Position numbers and translations under genes: made by a program. The notes under the pieces are model-generated. The model saw only the letters and a list, made by a program, of their open reading frames with translations, ran no database searches and was not told the DNA's origin. 64,000 nucleotides of DNA from Legionella micdadei. GTDB lineage: Bacteria > Pseudomonadota > Gammaproteobacteria > Legionellales > Legionellaceae. The DNA lies in the NCBI RefSeq assembly GCF_000953635.1, contig NZ_LN614830.1, forward strand, positions 1,727,001-1,791,000, given 5' to 3'. Of the stretch, positions 41,987 through 47,381 are shown piece after piece. Every line of letters starts with the position of its first letter. The first letter of the stretch is position 1.

Positions 41987-42313
41987 ATGATGTCTAAAAA
42001 AAATTATGATGCAGTCAATGAAGAAACACGAATAGCATTACTTGAGCAGTCTATCGGTTATATCTATGAATCATTACGTGATCTTAAGGATTCAATTAAA
42101 TCTCTTGATTCTAAAATGGAAAGTAGATTTGATAAAGTTGATGATAAATTTGATAAAGTTGATGATGAATTTGATAAAGTTGATGATGAATTCAAGAGTA
42201 TTCGACAAGAATTTAAAGACGTTCATAAAGAGATTAAACATAATCTTTTTTGGACTATTACGGCTTTTGCAGGGGTTCTAGGGCTTATTGCCCATGCGGT
42301 AAAGTGGATTTAA
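41987..42313 (+). CDS. Coiled-coil protein with C-terminal membrane anchor, heptad repeats
   Basis: A 108-aa protein. Residues 5-25 (TRIALLEQSIGYIYESLRDL) are shared with the proteins at 43106 and 43512. Then follow three nearly exact 7-residue units FDKVDDK/E, matching 21-base DNA repeats near 42130-42190, and a C-terminal hydrophobic helix (LFWTITAFAGVLGLIAHAV). Such proteins might tether to the inner membrane; function unknown. Confidence 0.6.
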   Translation: MMSKKNYDAVNEETRIALLEQSIGYIYESLRDLKDSIKSLDSKMESRFDKVDDKFDKVDDEFDKVDDEFKSIRQEFKDVHKEIKHNLFWTITAFAGVLGLIAHAVKWI

Positions 42314-42365
42314 TTATGACTTTCGTTTCAAATTAAAAAATCATCTTTTGAATAGAAGGCCATCA

Positions 42366-42485
42366 ATGAATTTAGATAATAAGGAAAAATCAAATATTTC
42401 TCATTCTGAAATAATTCCACCAAAATTAGGAAGCAAACATTTTGGAAAAATACTGGTTCATTACAAAATTCCTCTTTATAAGTAA
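42366..42485 (+). CDS. Possible 39-aa protein
   Basis: A 39-codon frame (MNLDNKEKSNISHSEIIPPK ...) in the gap between two small genes; the stop is 5 bases before the next ATG. No clear ribosome binding site. No family. Confidence 0.35.
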   Translation: MNLDNKEKSNISHSEIIPPKLGSKHFGKILVHYKIPLYK

Positions 42486-42490
42486 ACAAA

Positions 42491-42706
42491 ATGAACGACA
42501 ATAACAATAATAAACATCCTAATCCTGCATTACTTGAAAGGTTTCTTTCAGTACAAGAGAAAGAATTAGTAATGCGTGGTAAAGAATTAGAAATCCAACA
42601 GCAGAATGAAAATAATGCTCACGAATATGCTAAAGCATCTTTACAGGCTAATAAAGAAGATAGGGAATTGTTAGTTGATGAGGTAATAATAGCAAACCTT
42701 AGTTAG
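42491..42706 (+). CDS. Small helical phage protein, 71 aa
   Basis: Begins MNDNNNNKHPNPALLERFLS and continues as a charged helix (QEKELVMRGKELEIQQQNEN). It looks like the N-terminal part of longer phage membrane proteins (DUF2335-like) that end in two hydrophobic helices, which are missing here, so it may be truncated. Confidence 0.5.
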   Translation: MNDNNNNKHPNPALLERFLSVQEKELVMRGKELEIQQQNENNAHEYAKASLQANKEDRELLVDEVIIANLS

Positions 42707-42788
42707 CTGTCAATTGCTAGCTAATTTATTTATTGCTTTACCAGAATAGCTAATGTTTATATACTTCACGAATATTAACTAATACGTA

Positions 42789-43016
42789 TTGAATATGACT
42801 ATTGATGAGGCTTTAAAACATTTTAGAAGTGGATATGAGCTTTGCAAAAAAATAGGGGCTCATACTGCTGCATTCACAAGATGGAAAAAGCAAAATTTTA
42901 TTCCAGTTACGCAACAGTTAAAGATCAACGAAATAACTGGCGCTAACATGCCTATTGATTTAGATAGGGAAGCAATGGAAAAAAGATTAGAAAACATTGA
43001 GAGAAAACGATGTTAG
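42789..43016 (+). CDS. Cro-like HTH repressor, copy 2
   Basis: A 75-aa paralogue of the 41746 protein (RSGYELCKKIGAHTAAFTRW, KKQNFIPVTQQLKINEITGA) with a longer basic C-terminus. Three such genes in one phage are unusual; each is followed by coiled-coil/membrane genes here, as if the unit had duplicated. Confidence 0.7.
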   Translation: MNMTIDEALKHFRSGYELCKKIGAHTAAFTRWKKQNFIPVTQQLKINEITGANMPIDLDREAMEKRLENIERKRC

Positions 43017-43078
43017 ATTGGTTGTTAAAAGGAAAAATAAGAAGTATAGAGCAGCGGTTTACTGAAAAAGTCATATAA
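43010..43078 (+). CDS. Possible 22-aa peptide overlapping the Cro-like gene
   Basis: ATG at 43010 overlaps the end of the Cro-like gene and opens MLDWLLKGKIRSIEQRFTEK, ending after 22 codons. Translational coupling is possible. Too short to support further. Confidence 0.2.
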   Translation: MLDWLLKGKIRSIEQRFTEKVI

Positions 43079-43105
43079 TTTAATTAAGCTGTAAAGTGAG
43101 GGTAT

Positions 43106-43450
43106 ATGGCCATGACAAATAAAAAGGGCAGCACAGAAGTCAGCTATAGTGGAGACACTAGGTTGGCTCTCCTTGAGCATACTATTAATGATATCAATAA
43201 GACATTAGAGCGTTTTGAAAAGCGGTTTGATCGACTTGAAGAAAAAATTGACTCGCAGTGGGGAGCTATGAATTCTAAAATAGATTCTCAAAGTTCTTCC
43301 ATAAATTCTAAAATAGATGGTCAAAATTCTTCTATAAATTCTAAAATAGACTCTCATTATCGCACTACAATAAACATGCTTCTTGGTCTTTACGGCGGCG
43401 TAATAGCTGTTCTAGTAACTGCAATAGGAAAGGCTTATCATTGGTTTTAA
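43106..43450 (+). CDS. Coiled-coil protein with membrane anchor, paralogue
   Basis: A 114-aa protein; residues 14-40 (DTRLALLEHTINDINKTLER) are almost identical to the protein at 43512. A repeated segment (SSINSKIDGQN / SSINSKIDSHY) follows, then a C-terminal hydrophobic helix (LLGLYGGVIAVLVTAIG). Member of the five-protein tail-anchored family of this prophage. Confidence 0.6.
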   Translation: MAMTNKKGSTEVSYSGDTRLALLEHTINDINKTLERFEKRFDRLEEKIDSQWGAMNSKIDSQSSSINSKIDGQNSSINSKIDSHYRTTINMLLGLYGGVIAVLVTAIGKAYHWF

Positions 43451-43511
43451 GGTGTATCATGACCATGAATTATCGCTTGAGTAAAGAATAATGTATTAGA
43501 AAGAGGTAATC

Positions 43512-43742
43512 ATGATGACTAAAAAGACAAAGCAAGAATCAAGTTATAGTGATGACACAAGATTGGCATTGCTTGAACATACAATTAGTGACATCAATAA
43601 AACTTTGGAGCGTTTTGAAAAGCGTTTCGATAAACTCGATGATAAAACCGATTCGCATTTTAAATGGACGTTAATTTTATTTTTTGGTTTATATGTCAGT
43701 ATTGTTGGCGCGATTATAAAGGCATCTCACCTATTCGGTTAG
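43512..43742 (+). CDS. Coiled-coil protein with membrane anchor, paralogue
   Basis: A 76-aa shorter paralogue of the 43106 protein lacking its repeat segment: the shared part DTRLALLEHTISDINKTLER leads to a short linker and a hydrophobic helix (WTLILFFGLYVSIVGAIIKA). AGAGGT precedes the start. The pair arose by tandem duplication. Confidence 0.6.
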   Translation: MMTKKTKQESSYSDDTRLALLEHTISDINKTLERFEKRFDKLDDKTDSHFKWTLILFFGLYVSIVGAIIKASHLFG

Positions 43743-43816
43743 ATTACTTTAAAAACATTTTCAGGAAATAATAAAAATAAAAGTGTAGGGACGTTAAATA
43801 TTTAATGAGATTCATA

Positions 43817-44074
43817 ATGAAAAAAACAATATTTATAGCATGTTTGGCAGCAAGTTCCTTGGCAATGGCAAATTCCACAACTTTTAATTCCAATGGAAGT
43901 ATTTCTAGCACGGTCGATAATAATAATCCCTATGGTAGAAGCTCTACGACATTTAATTCCAATGGGCAAAGTTCTAGTACCTTTTCTGCAGGAAATGGTG
44001 GCTCGATAACATTCAACTCTGATGGAAGTTCCTCTAGTACTTATGCGACTAACAATCCATATGGACGAAGATAA
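43817..44074 (+). CDS. Small secreted Ser/Asn-rich repeat protein
   Basis: An 85-aa protein with a clear signal peptide (MKKTIFIACLAASSLAMA, cleavage probably after AMA or AMANS). The mature part repeats STTFNSNG and SSST motifs and NNPYGR. An in-frame ATG at 43805 would add MRFI and is less likely. Its presence in a lysogen points to a conversion (moron) gene acting in the periplasm or outside. Function unknown. Confidence 0.6.
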   Translation: MKKTIFIACLAASSLAMANSTTFNSNGSISSTVDNNNPYGRSSTTFNSNGQSSSTFSAGNGGSITFNSDGSSSSTYATNNPYGRR

Positions 44075-44131
44075 TTCATAATGGACTGCTATTTATAAAT
44101 AAAAATGATCCATCCTAAATTATAAACACCT

Positions 44132-44154
44132 TTATCCCCAGAAATTGGGGATAA
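44132..44154. other. Perfect hairpin downstream of the secreted-protein gene
   Basis: TTATCCCCA (44132-44140) and TGGGGATAA (44146-44154) form a 9-bp stem with GAAAT loop. No T-run follows. It may protect the mRNA end or act with the terminator at 44212. Confidence 0.45.
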
Positions 44155-44211
44155 GTCTGTAAAAGAGAGGAAAGGCTTGTTAAACTTCATTTTTCCAGCT
44201 TATAAAAAAGT

Positions 44212-44262
44212 AACCCACCGGTTTGAGGATGCTCATTGAACATAGCCTTGGTGGGTTTTCTT
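44212..44262. terminator. Bidirectional terminator
   Basis: AACCCACC (44212-44219) pairs with GGTGGGTT (44250-44257); the plus strand continues into TTCTT, and the minus strand continues into a T-run (complement of AAAAAAG at 44204-44210). It lies between the rightward secreted-protein gene and the leftward AlpA gene group. Confidence 0.65.
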
Positions 44263-44276
44263 AATTACATTATCGT

Positions 44277-44402
44277 TTATTTTAACATTTTTTTATTAGA
44301 ATTATCTCTACTGCTTTGAGCAGTAAACTTCCATAACAAGTCTTTGTTATTTTTAGAGGCCATCGGCTCTAACGGTGGCCTTCTATTACTTCCACTCATC
44401 AT
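44277..44402 (-). CDS. Small basic protein downstream of AlpA, 41 aa
   Basis: Starts MMSGSNRRPPLEPMASKNNK, with AGGAG 5 bases before the first ATG. It directly follows the AlpA-like gene in the same direction and ends near the bidirectional terminator, so it looks like the second gene of a two-gene operon. Basic; no family. Confidence 0.5.
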   Translation of the reverse strand: MMSGSNRRPPLEPMASKNNKDLLWKFTAQSSRDNSNKKMLK

Positions 44403-44409
44403 TTGTCTC

Positions 44410-44601
44410 CTATCTTTCATTTGAACGCTCTTCTAACCACTGATATATCTCGTCACTTCTCCATCCAACATGGTTTGGTGAAATACGCACTCGTTTAGGG
44501 AAGAGACCTTTAGATTCCCAACGAGCCAATGAAGAGCGTGAAGGTAACGGTTTAATAGGTAGTTCTTCATAGCCAAAAACTAAAAGGGGTTTTTGCAGCA
44601 T
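44410..44601 (-). CDS. AlpA-family regulator / excisionase-like protein
   Basis: A 63-aa AlpA-type protein: PLPSRSSLARWESKGLFPKR is the helix-turn-helix and wing, and VGWRSDEIYQWLEERSNER the conserved C-terminal half. The ATG at 44601 has AAAGGA before it; a TTG upstream at 44628 is less likely. AlpA proteins activate or assist prophage excision in other systems. Decayed copies are at 15781 and 44728. Confidence 0.75.
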   Translation of the reverse strand: MLQKPLLVFGYEELPIKPLPSRSSLARWESKGLFPKRVRISPNHVGWRSDEIYQWLEERSNER

Positions 44602-44910
44602 GTTTTTTCCTTTAACTTTATTAACCAAGCTAAAGTATGGCGCCGCATAAGTAATGAAGTCACGTGAAGCTATGCCCGCGAAACGTATCTAAAAATTTAC
44701 TTCACTTTCAATGGTAGAAGCCAATTTTCAATAATGTGGCTTAATCCTTTGGTGAACCTCGTCTGAAAATATAAAATGTTTTTGGACTTGCATATTTTAC
44801 ATTTCCTACATAACATCAATTTTTTAATTAAAAAAGTTGTCTTTTAAACTATGTATTATTCAGCGAAGCTAGTTAATAGTCGTTGAGCTCTTAGATCTTA
44901 TGTCTTACAC
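44602..44910. other. Intergenic region with AlpA fragment
   Basis: About 310 bases without an intact gene. On the minus strand at 44728-44766 a 12-codon piece reads SDEVHQRIKPHY, matching the AlpA C-terminal signature and sharing the DNA GTGAACCTCGTC with the remnant at 15781. The rest is AT-rich and should hold the promoters of the two flanking genes. Confidence 0.45.
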
Positions 44911-45111
44911 TTGAAAAACAAGAAGCTTATAAAAAATACAAACATGACGGATCAAAATAACATCAAGATAAACAAGGATATACTATCATCAGTGATTAAA
45001 GGTAATCTTAGTGATTACTATAATCAACCTCTTACCCCCGATAATATCAATGTAATTGCGCAACAGCTTATTGAATCAATTGATAACTTTATAAACAAAA
45101 AGGAAGGCTAA
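44911..45111 (+). CDS. Small hypothetical protein, 66 aa (or 55 aa)
   Basis: Open from TTG 44911; ATG 44944 gives MTDQNNIKINKDILSSVIKG. Neither start has a strong ribosome site. Helical; its end overlaps the end of the leftward gene by 4 bases. No family. Confidence 0.4.
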   Translation: MKNKKLIKNTNMTDQNNIKINKDILSSVIKGNLSDYYNQPLTPDNINVIAQQLIESIDNFINKKEG

Positions 45112-45566
45112 TCTTTTTTAGAAAACAACTTTGACCATTTTGATTTTTTGATTTTTTGCTCTTGAGAGGACGTTTCGACCTTTTCTTTGTGTTCTAGTAA
45201 CCGTGCATGACTATTGATAGCATCAAGCATTTTCGATTTCTCTTCCGAAAAATTGTTCAATTGGTCTTTTAAAAACTCAATTTGTTTGGTTTTCTCTTTA
45301 ATCATATCTAACAGATAATTATTTTTTTCTTCGAGTAGCTTTGTTGTAATTTTCTCGTCAAAATTCTCTATTTTTCCTTCGCGTTCTTGGTCTGGCAATG
45401 TCCATGGGAACACTCTAAAAAACTCTGCCTTTTCGATAAAATACTTCTTATTTTCAAGTGTTGCCGAGAGTTTGCCTGCTGTAATCATTTTAACGATTGC
45501 ACGTTGCGTACATTTTAGAAGCTTTGCGGCTTCGGCAGTTGTTATCCAAGTTCTTTGATCATACAT
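45108..45566 (-). CDS. HTH–coiled-coil DNA-binding protein, candidate repressor
   Basis: A 152-aa protein. Residues 5-50 (TWITTAEAAKLLKCTQRAIV, KMITAGKLSATLENKKYFIE) form an excisionase/MerR-like HTH; residues 75-130 are a long coiled coil, and the C-terminus is lysine-rich. It diverges from a Cro-like gene across an operator-like region, the position of cI in lambdoid phages, although it is not a CI/LexA-type protein. It may be the lysogeny repressor or a partition/excision factor. Confidence 0.6.
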   Translation of the reverse strand: MYDQRTWITTAEAAKLLKCTQRAIVKMITAGKLSATLENKKYFIEKAEFFRVFPWTLPDQEREGKIENFDEKITTKLLEEKNNYLLDMIKEKTKQIEFLKDQLNNFSEEKSKMLDAINSHARLLEHKEKVETSSQEQKIKKSKWSKLFSKKD

Positions 45567-45815
45567 AGATTTTATTCCTCATCGTTCTTACATGTTCTTT
45601 GCAAAATTTTAATAAAAAGTTTATTTTTTGCACTTTGTATTATTAATCTTATCTTTGTTTACAAAAACTACATGATAAGAAATAAAAAATTGACAAATTC
45701 AAAAAAAAGGTTTTTATTACCTAAAAATAATATTACGAATTTATTAATTGAATTAACTATCAATATTAACTTTACTAGTTAATTATCAAAGTTAGTTTCA
45801 TAAGGCAATCTTTTT
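45567..45815. promoter_or_regulatory. Operator region between candidate repressor and Cro-like gene
   Basis: A 7-bp inverted repeat ATTAACT-TTACT-AGTTAAT (45765-45783) lies about 33 bases before the Cro-like ATG, with another AATTAACT half-site at 45751-45758 and an AAGTTAGTT near 45790. Such a cluster of TTAACT/AGTTAA half-sites suggests a shared operator controlling both divergent genes. No experimental support. Confidence 0.5.
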
Positions 45816-46013
45816 ATGTTACTTGATGAACTATACGCATATTATAAATCATGGACAGCATTAACTCGCGATCTTAAATTCGGGTTCAATACTTATCAGG
45901 GTTGGAGAAAGAAGGGGTATATTCCCTATGCAACGCAATTATTAATTGAAAAAAAGACGAATGGTCGTTTTAAAGCAAACGAACGTCATGCAAAGCCCCA
46001 AAGCGATTCATAA
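45816..46013 (+). CDS. Cro-like HTH repressor, copy 3
   Basis: A 65-aa Cro-like protein (KSWTALTRDLKFGFNTYQGW, RKKGYIPYATQLLIEKKTNG) placed like cro: divergent from the candidate repressor and upstream of the replication genes. ATAAGG precedes the ATG region. Third paralogue in the prophage. Confidence 0.7.
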   Translation: MLLDELYAYYKSWTALTRDLKFGFNTYQGWRKKGYIPYATQLLIEKKTNGRFKANERHAKPQSDS

Positions 46014-46170
46014 TTCAATTCTATTACAAATCAATCTTGCTTAGCTGGAGATGGAGAGGTATATTGATCTCATTTCTAGCTCGCAGTTCCTTGAATGTTT
46101 AAAATCAAGTCAGCTACTAGAATTTTCTGAGTAGAGTAGAGGCATCCCAGCCCCTCTATAAAGAAACCAC

Positions 46171-46210
46171 CGCTTGAATGCACATCCGGCAAGATCACTC
46201 ATTCAAAGCG
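46171..46210 (+). promoter_or_regulatory. Hairpin in the leader of the Ash-like gene
   Basis: CGCTTGAATG (46171-46180) pairs with CATTCAAAGCG (46200-46210) with one bulged base around a 19-nt loop. It is 15 bases before the Ash-like ORF. In P4-like elements the ash/icd region carries regulatory RNA hairpins (CI RNA), so this may be a comparable leader element. Confidence 0.4.
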
Positions 46211-46224
46211 TTTATTAACTTAGG

Positions 46225-46599
46225 ATGTGTTACGCGAATCCTCACATAACAGGCGCCACACATTCAAACCTAGTAAGGGCTTTTATGCATAACGCACACG
46301 GCAAACGCAAAAACTCCAAAGGAGGCTTTCATGTTTGGCGACAACGCATTAACCAAAAATCCAAGGAAGCTTTTATGATTAACGCAAACGCATTATACAA
46401 TGAATGTGTAGTAAATCAAAATATAACTATAACACATTCATATTTCAAATCTTTATTTTCATTGTTTTTCAAATTTATTCAAACTTCATCCATTAAACCG
46501 ATTCAATCCACATGCGCCAAAATTTTTACCTTTGGTATTTCTCTATTTTTTTCACTTAAGTTTTATGCCGTAAGGAAGGATTTTTTAAATGACAATTAA
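46225..46599 (+). CDS. Ash / Icd-like phage protein
   Basis: A 124-aa frame with the pattern ANPHITGATHSNLVRAFMHN and AHGKRKNSKGGFHV, which is the hallmark of the Ash/Icd-like proteins of P4-type and lambdoid elements in enterobacteria. The C-terminal half is divergent. The end overlaps the O-like start by 11 bases. In P4 this region combines coding sequence and regulatory RNA; here the DNA contains three related GCTTT(T/C)ATG segments (46277, 46326, 46371). Whether the protein is made is uncertain. Confidence 0.55.
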   Translation: MCYANPHITGATHSNLVRAFMHNAHGKRKNSKGGFHVWRQRINQKSKEAFMINANALYNECVVNQNITITHSYFKSLFSLFFKFIQTSSIKPIQSTCAKIFTFGISLFFSLKFYAVRKDFLNDN

Positions 46600-47206
46600 A
46601 AAAAATACGCCCCAATTTTTGAGGCAATCAGGTTTATCCTTTACAACTATAATTAATCAAACTATGGATATTATTGACGATCCCGCTTCACTCGGAATTT
46701 ATTGTTATCTCGCATCAAAACCAGATAACTGGGAAATTAATAACAAAGAACTTCAATCGCGTTTTAATAAAGGCTTTGATTTTATTAAAAAACGTTTAGC
46801 CGACTTGAGGGAAAAAGGACTAATAAAAAAATCGGCTGTTCGAAATGAGACCACAGGTCAAATTATGAGATGGGAGATTATTCTTGTTAATTACCAGGAG
46901 GCGGAAAATCCACCTTCTAGTGAATCCAGAAAGGGTAAAACCCAGAAGGTGGATTTTCCACCCGGTGGAAAAACCGAATCTAATAATAATATAAATATAA
47001 AAATAAAAGATAATATTAATAATATAAGCGCAACTAATGCTGCACACCATTTTGTCGATAATGATTATGAGGTTCTTGATTGTGATTCCACTGATAATGC
47101 TGATTACTCCAATAATCAGACCAATGACCAAGGAACAGAGCTTAAAACCCATACGGGTAAAACAATCCCAAATAAGTCTGATTATTGTGATAATCAGACA
47201 AAATAA
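46589..47206 (+). CDS. N-terminal half of split O-like replication initiator
   Basis: AAGGA precedes the ATG. Residues 1-105 are a phage winged-helix replication domain (FTTIINQTMDIIDDPASLGI, YCYLASKPDNWEINNKELQS, DFIKKRLADLREKGLIKKS). Residues 106-195 are a polar linker whose DNA holds origin-like repeats and the att region. In the prophage the frame runs 10 codons past the attR core start, giving an abnormal end (KSDYCDNQTK, 205 aa). In the excised circle the frame passes instead through attP into the sequence at 11541 and gives 320 aa. The truncated form keeps the DNA-binding domain and might act as an origin-blocking protein. Confidence 0.8.
   Translation: MTIKKNTPQFLRQSGLSFTTIINQTMDIIDDPASLGIYCYLASKPDNWEINNKELQSRFNKGFDFIKKRLADLREKGLIKKSAVRNETTGQIMRWEIILVNYQEAENPPSSESRKGKTQKVDFPPGGKTESNNNINIKIKDNINNISATNAAHHFVDNDYEVLDCDSTDNADYSNNQTNDQGTELKTHTGKTIPNKSDYCDNQTK
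46900..47035. other. Candidate replication origin inside the initiator gene
   Basis: A 16-bp inverted repeat (GGAAAATCCACCTTCT at 46903-46918, complement at 46944-46959) is followed by an overlapping palindrome TTTTCCACC-C-GGTGGAAAA (46954-46972), giving three to four copies of a GGTGGAAAA/TTTTCCACC iteron. Right after it, 46981-47030 is almost pure A and T. Iterons followed by an AT-rich unwinding tract within the initiator gene is the layout of lambda ori. Confidence 0.6.
47099..47199. other. Two resolvase-like inverted sites, att core and accessory site
   Basis: Core: GTCTGATTA (47176-47184), 6-base spacer TTGTGA, TAATCAGAC (47191-47199). Accessory: CTGATTA (47100-47106), 6-base spacer CTCCAA, TAATCAG (47113-47119). 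Centres are 78 bp apart. Half-sites are close to the TGTCTGATAAT half-site of Tn3-type res sites. Extra half-site-like sequences (CTGATAAT at 47091, GTCGATAAT at 47054) lie to the left. The central dinucleotide of the core, GT, is not self-complementary, which would give the crossover a direction. Confidence 0.55.
47174..47190 (+). repeat. attR core, 17-bp direct repeat
   Basis: Second copy of AAGTCTGATTATTGTGA. Here the palindrome is complete because the bacterial right half-site (TAATCAGAC) follows. Starts on a codon boundary (codon 196) of the initiator gene, the same phase as attL. Confidence 0.85.
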
Positions 47207-47276
47207 ATCAATCGTTCAGAACGCTCATAACGTTGATTAAATACTTTATATTTGGCAACTATTATGGAGCGTTAGC

Positions 47277-47381
47277 ATGAAAGCCCAGAAAGTCCTTGTT
47301 AATCCTTATGAAGAAAGCTGGCCTGTATTAGATAATGAATATAAACCGATTAAACCCATTACTGAATTTAACGTGTTTTAA
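47277..47381 (+). pseudogene. N-terminal remnant of a tyrosine recombinase
   Basis: A 34-codon frame, MKAQKVLVNPYEESWPVLDN then EYKPIKPITEFNVF, resembles the first residues of XerD-like site-specific recombinases, in which the sequence would continue into the SAM-like domain. The frame ends in TAA directly after. It lies 87 bases outside attR, so the prophage attB is upstream of an old recombinase gene, likely a remnant of an earlier mobile element. Confidence 0.5.

Larger units (their letters stand above)
11541..47190. mobile_element. P22-like podovirus prophage, about 35.6 kb
   Basis: The ends are defined by a 17-bp direct repeat. Between them lies a full set of phage genes: a replication module split between the two ends, terminase small and large subunits, P22-type portal, scaffold and coat, gp4- and gp10-like tail accessory proteins, ejection-type proteins, tail fibres, endolysin, a recombination block, Cro-like regulators and AlpA-like proteins. 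Gene order after joining the ends is regulator, O-like, P-like, small genes, terminase, head, tail, lysis, as in lambdoid phages. Only the initiator gene is interrupted, and that interruption is the attachment site itself. The single recombinase found is a small serine recombinase at 16227. Confidence 0.9.

Noticed and set aside
45555-45782. 75-codon plus-strand frame between the divergent regulators
   Set aside because: AT-rich, overlaps the start of the candidate repressor gene and the operator cluster; no ribosome site.
47174-47201. XerCD dif-like integration site
   Set aside because: The 11-6-11 arm lengths fit, but the arm sequences do not resemble the conserved dif arms and do resemble resolvase half-sites.
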